Shown: one piece after another, positions 8,932-18,487 of the stretch | Layout: each line of letters begins with the position of its first letter | How positions within the stretch are numbered: the first letter of the stretch is position 1 | NCBI GenBank assembly: GCA_026390675.1 | Contig: JAPLFM010000303.1 | Location: forward strand, 1,490 to 35,032 | From: Candidatus Kapaibacterium sp. | GTDB taxonomy: Bacteria; Bacteroidota; Ignavibacteria; Kapaibacteriales; UBA2268 | Length of the DNA: 33,543 bases | Direction of reading: 5' to 3' | Translations under genes and position numbers: made by a program | Notes under the pieces: model-generated | Seen by the model: only the letters and a program-made list of their open reading frames with translations | Database searches by the model: none | Told to the model about the DNA's origin: nothing

Positions 8932-10392
8932 TTGAAAATTGAAAATAAACATAGCGACGAGACTTCACTTGTTCCTAGATTAGGCTTATTTACAACTTTA
9001 GCAATTGTAATAGGAGCTGTAATAGGCTCTGGAATATTTAAAAAACCAGCATTAATGGCTTCAGAACTTGGTTCTTCAGAGTTATTAATTGCTGTATGGG
9101 TTATAGCTGGGATAATTACATTATTCGGAGCTTTAACAAATGCAGAAATTGCTGGAATAATAACTGCAACAGGAGGTCAATACATATTTTTTGAAAAGAT
9201 GTATGGCAAATTTTTTTCATTTCTTTATGGTTGGGCAATATTTGCAGTAATACAAACTGGATCAATTGCATCAATTACTTATGTCTTTGGTGACTATTTT
9301 CAAGCACTGGTACCCCTATTCCGTTTTTCTAAAGAAATTGAAATGTCTTTTATTTTACATATACCATTTATTGGTAATATATTACCTTTAGAAAATATTG
9401 GAGTTAAGCTCGTAACAATGCTTACAATATGTATTTTAACATTTATTAATTATTTTGGAGTGATGTTTGGAGGAGGAATTGCAGGTTTCTTTACATCAAT
9501 GAAAATAATTGCAATGCTGATTTTAGTTGGATTTGGTTTTATGTATGCTGGTGGTACAGTACATAATTTCACTTCAACTATTAATGGTTTTCATTATTCA
9601 GGTGGTGCATTTGCTGGCTTTATTGCAGCTCTTTCTGGTGCATTTTGGGCTTATGATGGTTGGAATAATATCACATATATAGCCGGAGAAGTAAAAAACC
9701 CACAAAAAACAATTCCAATTGCTTTGTTTGTAGGGACTGTAATTATAATCGCAATTTATTTATTAATCAATTTTGCTTATTTATATGTAATGCCAATTGC
9801 TGAAATGTCAAAATCAACTTTAGTTGCTGCTGATGTTGCTCGAAAAGCAATAGGTAATTTTGGAGCTGGGTTTGTATCAATAGCTGTTCTAATTTCTACA
9901 TTTGGTACATCAAATGGTACAATTATGGTAAGTGCAAGGGTTTATTTTGCAATGGCTCGAAAAGGTCATTTTTTCAAAAGAATTGGTAAAATTCATCCTA
10001 AGTATTTAACACCTGCCAATGCTCTTATTTTACAAGCGTTTTGGACTTGCATATTGGTTCTAAGTGGTACATTTGATACATTAACAGATATGCTAATTTT
10101 TGTAAGTTGGATTTTCTATGCAATAGGTGCTTATGGTGTTTTTGTTTTAAGAAAAAAAATGCCTGATGTTGAGAGACCATACAAAGTTTGGGGCTATCCT
10201 TACATCCCAATTATTTTCATTGTATTTGCTTCTGCATTTGTTGTTTTAACTTTATGGAATGATATTTCTGCATATATTAATGGTCAATCTCAAATAATAA
10301 ACTCAATTTTTGGTCTATTCTTAGTAGCTTTAGGAATTCCATTTTATTTGTATTTTGAAAGAAAAAGTTTGAAAGGCGACAAAGAGTCGTAG
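8932..10392 (+). CDS. APC-superfamily amino acid permease
   Basis: Multi-TM protein; [27 protein letters not shown] typical of APC permeases. Predicted start is TTG; see the finding on the alternative ATG at 8916. Confidence 0.9.
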   Translation: MKIENKHSDETSLVPRLGLFTTLAIVIGAVIGSGIFKKPALMASELGSSELLIAVWVIAGIITLFGALTNAEIAGIITATGGQYIFFEKMYGKFFSFLYGWAIFAVIQTGSIASITYVFGDYFQALVPLFRFSKEIEMSFILHIPFIGNILPLENIGVKLVTMLTICILTFINYFGVMFGGGIAGFFTSMKIIAMLILVGFGFMYAGGTVHNFTSTINGFHYSGGAFAGFIAALSGAFWAYDGWNNITYIAGEVKNPQKTIPIALFVGTVIIIAIYLLINFAYLYVMPIAEMSKSTLVAADVARKAIGNFGAGFVSIAVLISTFGTSNGTIMVSARVYFAMARKGHFFKRIGKIHPKYLTPANALILQAFWTCILVLSGTFDTLTDMLIFVSWIFYAIGAYGVFVLRKKMPDVERPYKVWGYPYIPIIFIVFASAFVVLTLWNDISAYINGQSQIINSIFGLFLVALGIPFYLYFERKSLKGDKES

Positions 10393-10422
10393 TTTAGTCA
10401 ATTAAGGAAAGGAGTTTATGCT

Positions 10423-11052
10423 ATGGCGGCAGAAATTTTGACAATTCACTCTGTTACTCCAGAGATGAGAAAAATTGATATAGTAGTTACAGCAATCAAA
10501 AATGGTGCAGTAATTTTATATCCAACTGATACAGGATTTACACTTGGTTGTGATTTATCCAACAAAAATGCTATCGAAAAGATAAGACAAATAAGAAACT
10601 TAGAAACAAGTAAATCAATGACTTTTTTATGTGATTCATTATCTAATGTTTCTGAATTTGCCAAAGTGTCGAATGTGGCATATCGTACTATTAAAGGGCT
10701 AATTCCTGGACCATATACTTTTATTTTGCCAGCATCGAAATTAGTTCCTAAATACGCTCAAGATCCGAAAAAGAATACTGCCGGAATTAGAGTTCCTAAT
10801 AATGTTTTATCTCAATTACTTTTAAAAGAATTAGGCAATCCATTGATTTCAATAAGTGCAAAGACAGAAAATGGTACTGATCCTGAAGATATAATAGAAA
10901 GCTATTCTAAGCTTGTAGATATTGCTGTAGCTTGTGAAGCTTATAGTTTTGTAGGTGAATCTACAATAATTGATATGACTAGCGATACTGATCAATTTGA
11001 AATTGTTAGAGAAGGAGCTGGAATGGCAAAAGCCAAAGAGTTCATTGTTTAA
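10423..11052 (+). CDS. Sua5/YciO/YrdC family (threonylcarbamoyl-AMP synthase-like) protein
   Basis: GAVILYPTDTGFTLGCDLSNKNAIEKIRQIRN, SMTFLCDSLSNVSEFA, GPYTFILPAS, AGIRVPNN, ISISAKTENG. Confidence 0.88.
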   Translation: MAAEILTIHSVTPEMRKIDIVVTAIKNGAVILYPTDTGFTLGCDLSNKNAIEKIRQIRNLETSKSMTFLCDSLSNVSEFAKVSNVAYRTIKGLIPGPYTFILPASKLVPKYAQDPKKNTAGIRVPNNVLSQLLLKELGNPLISISAKTENGTDPEDIIESYSKLVDIAVACEAYSFVGESTIIDMTSDTDQFEIVREGAGMAKAKEFIV

Positions 11053-11078
11053 ACAAAAAGTTAGTTCAAATTCATTTT

Positions 11079-11110
11079 AATAGCCATTCGTTTTGAATGG
11101 CTATTTTTTT
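11079..11110 (+). terminator. Intrinsic terminator after the YrdC-like gene, possibly bidirectional
   Basis: AATAGCCATTC gtttt GAATGGCTATTTTTTT; sits between convergent genes. Confidence 0.85.
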
Positions 11111-11118
11111 AAATACTC

Positions 11119-13935
11119 TTAATTTGTTTTTATAAATTTTTCAAATTTAGTGACTTTATCATTATATAATTTTATAATATAAAAACCATTTATTAAATTT
11201 ATTAAATTAATTTCTTGATTTCCTGAAAGTTCTTTTTGACTAATAACAACTTGTCCTAATCCATTTAAAATATCTATAGAATAATTATTTAAGTTAGAAT
11301 TAATTTTTAGAGAATTAATAACTGGATTAGGGTTTAAGGAAAAATCTATTTTGGTTACATCATCAATAGAAGTTAATGAATTAAGGCAATTTGTAATATT
11401 TGATTTATATTCATTTTTGTTTTTAGCACCAGCAATACATATAAAACAAACTTTAGATTCTCCTTGCTTTAATTCTCCGGGATATCTCATTCCCACAATA
11501 CCGCTAATATCTGTTATAGCAGTTTCCTGAAAAGTTGTCCCACTATTTAAAGCTTTAATAATATCAGTATCCGAATAGTCGTGATTTGAATTTAAATTAG
11601 CTAGTTGAGCTATAGCACCACTTTCATAAGATGTAACTGCAGTACCAAATGTTATTGTGTCATTTACAGCTTTAACATAATTTGCAGCTGTATTTATTCC
11701 CTTTATTTTCACAGGAATAGATTCGTCGAATAGCTCTGCTTGATTTTTAGTATAGCCAAACTCATATCCAACATCCCAATCCATTTTATATCCGATTGAT
11801 AAGTTATTAAATACTTTTGAAGATTTATTGGTAGCTTTAATTTCTATTTTTGTAAAACCATTATTACCTGTTGGTGTATAAATTTTTTGTTGAATTTCAA
11901 TTGAATCTGAGTTGTCAAATTTACCAATAACTTTAATACTTTGCAAAGGAGCTAAATATGGTTCAGAATATTTAAAATCATTACTTTCATTTCCAAAACC
12001 ATTATTTGCACTTAAAACATTTTTATCATTAATTGTTGCAACTAAACCACCTTCATATAAAGCATCACCAAATCCATTTAATGAGAATCCATAACCCTGT
12101 CTATTTTCAAATGAAGTATTAAATCCAAAAGTTCCTGCAATCCCTGCTGAAAAAGTAATTGCATCATTTTTAAATGTAAGAACTTCAGGGATTGGATTAA
12201 AATCAACAAAAATCAAATCTCTATAGTTGTTATCTGCAGTAATATCAATTCTATAAACAAATTTACTAGTACCAATACCATTAACTTTTAGCAAAAAAGG
12301 TCCTAAGTCAAAATCTTGATTAGCTTCAATTTTACTGTAATTTACTTCGTCTAAAAGTATAGATGCAGCACTTGTATCTTCTGCCCAAGCTAAACTAAGT
12401 TTGAATTTTACATTACTTGCACCACCTAATACATTTTTTGATTTTATTAGTAATTTTACTTCATCTCCGATTGAATAATACTGTTTGGTTTGACCATTCA
12501 TATCAAGTATAAGTACTTCTTTTCTATGAAAGCCAGGATGTGAAAAAGGATCTATTTCAAGTGCCTTTTGGAGATTTAACCTACCAGGCATCTTGTTTTT
12601 GTTATTAATATTAATGCTTGAAATATCATCAGTTGACTGTCTAATATGCTGAATAGCTTGTAAGGCATTGAGATTTGGGAATTGAGATCGAACTATTCCT
12701 AAAGCACCTGCTACCACAGGTGAAGCAAACGAAGTTCCACTTGAACAGTTGGTATAACCAGTTAAAGTATTTGCAAGTGATACATTCCCAATTCCTTGAG
12801 CAAGTATATTGCAATGTGAGCCAAGGCTAGTATTTGAAGTTAACAAATCATCTTCATCAACTTCTCCAACACCTAATGCACCAATAAGACCGCCAGGATA
12901 ACGGGTTCTATATTTATCCAAATTTATATTACCTTCAATGTTACCTGAAACAGATACAACAGCTAAATTTTTAGCTACAGCATAATCAAGTACATTCTGA
13001 TAATAAGTAGAATAATTTGGATTTTTCCTATTTGCCCAACTGCAATTAACAACAGAAAATCCTTTTTGGGCGGCAAATAATAATGAAGTGTATCCAGCTC
13101 CTAAAGAAGTCTTACCAGTTTTAGCAATTTTAAGAGGAAAAATACTACATCTTCCTGCTATGCCAGCCATACCTAAACCATTATCAAAAGTTGCTCCTAT
13201 TATCCCTGCAGTTAAAGTTCCATGATCATCGTCATTTCTTGTGTTAGACCAATCAAATTGATTTTCAGGAAAAAAGTTATATCCATTATAGTTATCTATA
13301 TACCCATCTTTATCATTGTCATTTCCATCAATTGGATCTTTTTCATTTACCAAAAGAGACCCTTTAATATCATCATGGTTTTGGTTGGTTCCATCGTCAC
13401 TTATTCCAATTATTATTTTTGGATTACCTTGATTAACTCCCCAAGCTTCAAATACTTTTGAATTGAAAAGCACTCTTTGCTGACTTGTTTTTGGATCATT
13501 TGGTATAAATTGCTTTTGAATTTCTTGTAATCCATAAGGCTCTGCATTTTCTATTTTAGAATATTTCCTTTTTAAGTAAAAACAAAATTTATTTGGGTCA
13601 ATATTACCTTTGTAAGAAATTACAAAAGTTCTCAAAAGTTTTTCTTCAGATTTTAATATTGAATTATTTTCAATATTGTTTAGTTTGAAAAACCTATTAC
13701 CACTATTCATCAGTTCTGTTTGAAATGCCTTTAATATTTGTTCTTCAATTATAATATCAGGATCGTTTAGGATTTGACTTGCTGAAACTGAGTCATACAC
13801 TCCTTTTTCAAACTGAACTATTGCTGTATTGGCAAGTATTCCTTTGAATTTGTATTCAGATTGTTCTTTCCAATCAGCTGAGCAAATTCCAAAATTTAAT
13901 AATGTAAAAAGAATATAAGATAATGTTTTATTCAT
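11119..13935 (-). CDS. Subtilisin-like (S8) serine protease with T9SS C-terminal sorting domain
   Basis: Catalytic motifs GISDDGTNQNHDD (Asp), DDHGTLTAGIIGA (His), SSGTSFASPVVAGALG (Ser); C-terminal DFSLNPNPVINSLKI...LINGFYIIKLYN...FEKFIKTN. Confidence 0.9.
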   Translation of the reverse strand: MNKTLSYILFTLLNFGICSADWKEQSEYKFKGILANTAIVQFEKGVYDSVSASQILNDPDIIIEEQILKAFQTELMNSGNRFFKLNNIENNSILKSEEKLLRTFVISYKGNIDPNKFCFYLKRKYSKIENAEPYGLQEIQKQFIPNDPKTSQQRVLFNSKVFEAWGVNQGNPKIIIGISDDGTNQNHDDIKGSLLVNEKDPIDGNDNDKDGYIDNYNGYNFFPENQFDWSNTRNDDDHGTLTAGIIGATFDNGLGMAGIAGRCSIFPLKIAKTGKTSLGAGYTSLLFAAQKGFSVVNCSWANRKNPNYSTYYQNVLDYAVAKNLAVVSVSGNIEGNINLDKYRTRYPGGLIGALGVGEVDEDDLLTSNTSLGSHCNILAQGIGNVSLANTLTGYTNCSSGTSFASPVVAGALGIVRSQFPNLNALQAIQHIRQSTDDISSININNKNKMPGRLNLQKALEIDPFSHPGFHRKEVLILDMNGQTKQYYSIGDEVKLLIKSKNVLGGASNVKFKLSLAWAEDTSAASILLDEVNYSKIEANQDFDLGPFLLKVNGIGTSKFVYRIDITADNNYRDLIFVDFNPIPEVLTFKNDAITFSAGIAGTFGFNTSFENRQGYGFSLNGFGDALYEGGLVATINDKNVLSANNGFGNESNDFKYSEPYLAPLQSIKVIGKFDNSDSIEIQQKIYTPTGNNGFTKIEIKATNKSSKVFNNLSIGYKMDWDVGYEFGYTKNQAELFDESIPVKIKGINTAANYVKAVNDTITFGTAVTSYESGAIAQLANLNSNHDYSDTDIIKALNSGTTFQETAITDISGIVGMRYPGELKQGESKVCFICIAGAKNKNEYKSNITNCLNSLTSIDDVTKIDFSLNPNPVINSLKINSNLNNYSIDILNGLGQVVISQKELSGNQEINLINLINGFYIIKLYNDKVTKFEKFIKTN

Positions 13936-14068
13936 ATAAATTTGAATTTTATGTTTAATGTTTAAGAAATAGACAAATAAATGAAAAAAAAATTTTAGTC
14001 GAATGAGGCTTAATAGGTTTATTAAATAAATGAAATAAAAATTATTAAGATTTAATTAAAATAGTTGC

Positions 14069-14076
14069 TATTTTTG
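14069..14076 (+). promoter_or_regulatory. Possible -7 element (TATTTTTG)
   Basis: Matches TAnnTTTG about 31 nt upstream of the ATG at 14108. Weak evidence in AT-rich DNA. Confidence 0.25.
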
Positions 14077-14107
14077 TAATTAATTCTATAATTTTTAATG
14101 GTATAAT

Positions 14108-14809
14108 ATGCAACCAGTAATTCCATTTTATATTAATGCAACATTCCAAGCTTTGGTTTTTCTTTTGTTTGTTTATTTGCTATATAATGTAAAACAAATT
14201 TATCAAGATACAAAAAAGATCCCTGTAATTTTTGGAACTATTCTGATAATGTGGTTAGTAACTCAGTCTGTATTAGCTTCATCTGGGTTTTATCTCAATG
14301 ACAAAGGATTCCCCCCTAGATTTGTATTTGCGGTTTTGCCACCATTTCTATTTATTTTATATTTATTCTTTTTCAAAAAAGATTTTTTAAAGAAACTTGA
14401 TTTAGAGCAATTAAACTATATTCATACAAGTAGAGTAGTAGTAGAAGTTGTATTATTATGGCTTTTTCAAATTCATTTAGTTCCTCAACAAATGACATTT
14501 GAAGGAACTAATTATGATTTGATGATTGGTATCACAGCTCCTTATATTACTTATTCATTTTATGCAAACAAACTTAGTAAAAGACTTTACATAGTTTGGA
14601 ATATTGCTGGTGTCGCCATGTTACTAAATGTTGTAATAGCAGGAATACTTTCTGCACCAACAGCAATTCAAAAATTCAATTTAGACCAACCAAATATAGG
14701 TATTTTAATGTATCCATTTATTTGGCTAGCTTGTTTTATTGTGCCTTTAGTTTTCTTTATTCATTTTGTTACAATATGGCGAATAATTAAAGAAGGCAAA
14801 AACTCATAG
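14108..14809 (+). CDS. Multi-pass membrane protein of unknown function
   Basis: Several hydrophobic segments, e.g. FQALVFLLFVYLLY, IFGTILIMWLVTQSVLAS, PFIWLACFIVPLVFFIHFV. No recognised family motif. Confidence 0.7.
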   Translation: MQPVIPFYINATFQALVFLLFVYLLYNVKQIYQDTKKIPVIFGTILIMWLVTQSVLASSGFYLNDKGFPPRFVFAVLPPFLFILYLFFFKKDFLKKLDLEQLNYIHTSRVVVEVVLLWLFQIHLVPQQMTFEGTNYDLMIGITAPYITYSFYANKLSKRLYIVWNIAGVAMLLNVVIAGILSAPTAIQKFNLDQPNIGILMYPFIWLACFIVPLVFFIHFVTIWRIIKEGKNS

Positions 14810-14910
14810 GATATTGGGTTTGTTTTAAATTGTTAAATATTTTAAAAAATAGAAACTAATCATAAGTTTTAAACGTATCTAAAATATTATTTATTCAGAA
14901 ATATATTAAA

Positions 14911-15789
14911 ATGGCTAAAAAATCAAAAAAAGCAAGTGAACCAACAGGTATTGCAGCAATTATTGCTTGGTTTCGAACTTTATTGGGTGCAATTGTAGTA
15001 GTAATGTTAATTAATGGGGCGATAGTAGCTTCTTTTGTAGTTCCAACTGCATCAATGGAACGTACTGTAATGACAGGTGATTTCCTTTTTGTGAATAAAT
15101 TTATCTATGGTCCAACTACTCCTCAAGTGGTACCATTTATAAATATGCCTTTACCTTTTTACAAGTTCCCAGGATATAGAAAACCTAAATTAAGCGATGT
15201 TATAGTTTTCATTTACCCGGGCAATAGAGACGAAATAGAACCAAGTGTTTTTAATTACTATTTAAAAAGATGTTGTGGTACTCCTGGTGATGAAATTCAA
15301 CTTAAAGACAAACAACTTTTTGTAAATGGAACCAAAATTCCTTTAGCTCCTAATGGTGTTTATATTCCAGAATTACCAGATCATCCTGCAAATTTCCCTT
15401 TTGGCAATGATTTCTCTAGAGATAATTATGGGCCTCTCCGCATACCTAAAGCTGGGGATGTAATTAAAATTAATCCTGAAAACTTAAGAGTGTGGGATGT
15501 ATTAATCAAAAGAGAAGGTCATGAAGTAGTTTCAAACGGTAGTGAAATTCAAATAGATGGTAAAGTGGCTACAAGCTATACTGTTAAAAGAAATTATTAC
15601 TTTGGTATGGGTGATAATAGAGATAATAGTGAAGATAGTCGTTCTTGGGGATTTATTCCTGAAGACAATATCATTGGTTCTCCAATGTTTGTATATTGGT
15701 CATGGGATACAAATTTACCATTGATTTCTGAATTCTTTACAAAGCTTACAACTATTAGATGGTCTCGAATTGCTACTATAATTAGATAA
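14911..15789 (+). CDS. lepB: Signal peptidase I (first of tandem pair)
   Basis: Ser region PTASMERTVMTGDFLFVNKF; Lys region YYLKRCCGTPGDEI; C-terminal YYFGMGDNRDNSEDSRSWGFIP. Confidence 0.93.
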   Translation: MAKKSKKASEPTGIAAIIAWFRTLLGAIVVVMLINGAIVASFVVPTASMERTVMTGDFLFVNKFIYGPTTPQVVPFINMPLPFYKFPGYRKPKLSDVIVFIYPGNRDEIEPSVFNYYLKRCCGTPGDEIQLKDKQLFVNGTKIPLAPNGVYIPELPDHPANFPFGNDFSRDNYGPLRIPKAGDVIKINPENLRVWDVLIKREGHEVVSNGSEIQIDGKVATSYTVKRNYYFGMGDNRDNSEDSRSWGFIPEDNIIGSPMFVYWSWDTNLPLISEFFTKLTTIRWSRIATIIR

Positions 15790-15791
15790 TT

Positions 15792-16355
15792 ATGCAAGCC
15801 ATTAATTCCTCTTTTAAAGGCAATCGTAAATATTACTGGCTTCAGTTTACGATTGCCTTTTTTGTTTTAATAATTTTAATTACTTTTATTAAAGTATTTT
15901 ATTTAGGCTTTTACAGAGTCGGTTCATCTTCAATGTTACCAACTCTTCAAATTGGTGATATGGTTTTGGTTGATAAGCATTATTATAAACAAAATGGTTT
16001 AAATAAAGGAGATATTGTTTTTTTTCATCAAAACAATACTAATAAGGACTTGGTTAAAAGGATTTTTGCTATTGAAGGCGATACAGTCTTATATCTTAAT
16101 GATAATTTATTTGTAAATAACTTAGACTTTACAAATAAAGATGAATTTAACGAGAAATGGTTAAGCAAATACAAAAAAGTTATAGTAGAAAAGGGTAAAA
16201 TATTTTTAGTAGGCGACAATTTAAATATAAGTTCAGATTCAAGAGATTGGGGAACAATAGAAGAAAGTGAAATTCTTGGTAAAATTTCATTCATTTATTT
16301 TTCAAAAGATAGCAATGGCTTTCATTTTGATAGAATAGGAAACAATTTATATTAA
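15792..16355 (+). CDS. Short signal peptidase I paralogue (second of tandem pair)
   Basis: GSSSMLPTLQIGDMVLVDKHYY (Ser), KDLVKRIFAIEGDTV (Lys), IFLVGDNLNISSDSRDWGTI. Confidence 0.88.
   Translation: MQAINSSFKGNRKYYWLQFTIAFFVLIILITFIKVFYLGFYRVGSSSMLPTLQIGDMVLVDKHYYKQNGLNKGDIVFFHQNNTNKDLVKRIFAIEGDTVLYLNDNLFVNNLDFTNKDEFNEKWLSKYKKVIVEKGKIFLVGDNLNISSDSRDWGTIEESEILGKISFIYFSKDSNGFHFDRIGNNLY
15816..15863 (+). terminator. Terminator/attenuator-like perfect hairpin inside the second signal peptidase ORF
   Basis: AAAGGCAATCGTAAA - tattactggcttcag - TTTACGATTGCCTTT then TTT: perfect 15-bp arms, 15-nt loop, T6 tract (15858-15863), 27 nt after the lepB stop. Confidence 0.7.
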
Positions 16356-17539
16356 TGTACGGATTATATTTACATATTCCTTTTTGTCAGAAAATTTGCT
16401 ACTATTGTGACTTTTTTGTTGATAAAAATCTTGATTTGGTTCAAGCTTATGTAAATGCTTTATGTAAAGAAATTGAAAGGGAAATGCTTGGATATAATTC
16501 AAAGCCCAAACTATCAACTATATATATTGGTGGTGGCACACCATCATTGCTTAGCCCAAATCAAATGGAACAAATAGTTAATGCTTTGGTTAATAATTTT
16601 GATTTAAGCGAATTAGAAGAATTTTCTATGGAATCTAATCCTGGTTCTGTTTCTTTAGATACTTTAAAGGAGTACAAATCTTTTGGGATTGATAGGCTTA
16701 GTATTGGGGTTCAGTCTTTTGTAAAAAGAGAGTTAGGCTTTTTAAAAAGAAATCATTCGCCCAAGAAAGCAATCAAAGCAATTGAAGATGCACACAAAGC
16801 TGGGTTCAACAATATCAATCTGGACTTGATTTTTGCTGTCCCAGGTCAAACTAATGAATCGTGGCAGTATTCTTTACAAACAGCTTTTAATTTGGGAACA
16901 ACACATTTATCTACATATAGTTTGATTTATGAAGAGGGTACACCACTTTATAAAGCTTGGAAGAATGGAAAAGTAGCTAAAACAAGCGATGATGATGATG
17001 CTGATATTTATGAGCTTACAATTAATGAAGCTTCAAATTTTGGTTTTAAACAATACGAAGTTTCTAATTTTGCTAAATATGAACTATATTGCAAACATAA
17101 TTTAGGAAGTTGGCAGGGATCTGAATATTTTGCATTTGGTGCTTCGGCTCATGGACACCTTGATAATAAAAGATTTTGGAGAGTTAAAAATCTAAGTGAA
17201 TTTATCTCCTTTAATAATAAAAATAAAACAACAATAATCGGCGAAGAGATTATTTCATTAAAAGGAAGAATTGAAGAATCTATTTTTTTAGCTTTAAGAT
17301 CAACTGGAATTGACATTTTAAAACTAAATACTAAATTTAATTTAGACTTAGCTAAAGTTTTTGAAAAAGAAATCGAATATTACATTAAGAATGATTGCGT
17401 TATTTTAGAAAACAATTTGATAAAGCTAACTAGCAAAGGATATGCTATTTGTGATAGCATTACATTATCTTTTGTTAGTAAAATAGAAAATTATTTAGAA
17501 AAGAACTTAAAATCTCTTAACTTGCATAATATAAATTAG
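16355..17539 (+). CDS. hemW: HemW-like radical SAM protein (heme chaperone / coproporphyrinogen III oxidase-like)
   Basis: YLHIPFCQKICYYCDFF radical SAM cluster motif; TIYIGGGTPSLL; DRLSIGVQSF; NINLDLIFAVPGQT; FGASAHGHLDNKRFW. Confidence 0.92.
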   Translation: MYGLYLHIPFCQKICYYCDFFVDKNLDLVQAYVNALCKEIEREMLGYNSKPKLSTIYIGGGTPSLLSPNQMEQIVNALVNNFDLSELEEFSMESNPGSVSLDTLKEYKSFGIDRLSIGVQSFVKRELGFLKRNHSPKKAIKAIEDAHKAGFNNINLDLIFAVPGQTNESWQYSLQTAFNLGTTHLSTYSLIYEEGTPLYKAWKNGKVAKTSDDDDADIYELTINEASNFGFKQYEVSNFAKYELYCKHNLGSWQGSEYFAFGASAHGHLDNKRFWRVKNLSEFISFNNKNKTTIIGEEIISLKGRIEESIFLALRSTGIDILKLNTKFNLDLAKVFEKEIEYYIKNDCVILENNLIKLTSKGYAICDSITLSFVSKIENYLEKNLKSLNLHNIN

Positions 17540-17551
17540 CACGAGAAAAGA

Positions 17552-18481
17552 ATGAAACGAACATTATCTGTTTTCTTTAATATTGATAGAACTTATGTTA
17601 CTATTACAGAGCCCAATGAAAAGGGAATTGAGCTACTATATCTTAATTCTACCGATACTAATATCGACTTAGAGAACTTAGATGACGATTTTGCTCAAGT
17701 AGGTATAGAAGACTTGGAAGCTCTTTTGAAACCTATCGAAATTGAAGTTGATAGAATATGTGTTACTATCCCAGCAGAAAGTGTTTTAGTTTCTCAATTT
17801 CCAGGAAGACCTGGGATGGAAGAATCTGAATTGCGCAAACTTGTAAGTTTGGAAATTAGGAATGCTTATCCAACTTTTAACCCAGACGATTTTACATCAA
17901 ACGTAATTCCACTAGCTCAAAGACAAGATGGACAATCATTGATGCTTGCCGTAATTATGCCTAAGCAAATAATTATGTCTTGTATAGATATTTTAAAAGT
18001 TTATGATTTGCCCATAGAAAATATAGAAATTAGCCAGTTAAATGCTCATAGTGCTTTTTTATATAATTATCCAGAAATGATGGATAAAAATGTTATCATA
18101 ATTGGAGTTCAAGATCAGTTTATGGATGTAAGTGTAATTTCAGCTGGCAAACCTATTTATTATGATTTAGTATCTTTAGGTGATAAATCTGAAATTGGAA
18201 ATGTTTTTGAAGCTGAATATGAGAAATTGACTAAAACTGCAATTCAAAACATTGATTGTGCTTATTTTTTTGGAACAGGTCTTACCCGAGATATGTATAT
18301 ATCAGTTTGGGAAACCTCAATGCTACTAGGCATTGGTATTGGAAGACTTAATGCATTTAGAATGATTACTACAAAATTAGATTCAAGAGATAGGGAATAC
18401 TGTTCTAGAACTATGCATATTTATCCACCATGCATAGGGTCAAGTTTTCCTGCTTATCATGAAAAGATCAAATTAAGTTAG
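17552..18481 (+). CDS. PilM/actin-like-fold protein of unknown function
   Basis: PilM-like layout: VTIPAESVLVSQFPGRPGMEESELRKLVSLEIRNAYP and NVIIIGVQDQFMDVSVISAGKPIYYDLVSLGD resemble ATPase-fold segments. Lies between hemW and rsmD. Confidence 0.5.
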   Translation: MKRTLSVFFNIDRTYVTITEPNEKGIELLYLNSTDTNIDLENLDDDFAQVGIEDLEALLKPIEIEVDRICVTIPAESVLVSQFPGRPGMEESELRKLVSLEIRNAYPTFNPDDFTSNVIPLAQRQDGQSLMLAVIMPKQIIMSCIDILKVYDLPIENIEISQLNAHSAFLYNYPEMMDKNVIIIGVQDQFMDVSVISAGKPIYYDLVSLGDKSEIGNVFEAEYEKLTKTAIQNIDCAYFFGTGLTRDMYISVWETSMLLGIGIGRLNAFRMITTKLDSRDREYCSRTMHIYPPCIGSSFPAYHEKIKLS

Positions 18482-18487
18482 AAAATT

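Noticed and set aside
10025-10210. Small antisense ORF inside the permease
   Set aside because: Shadow ORF. Others of this type (1628-1894, 3721-3924, 13222-13461, 15597-15797, 16028-16294, 20222-20407, 28293-28484, 29523-29762) were rejected for the same reason.
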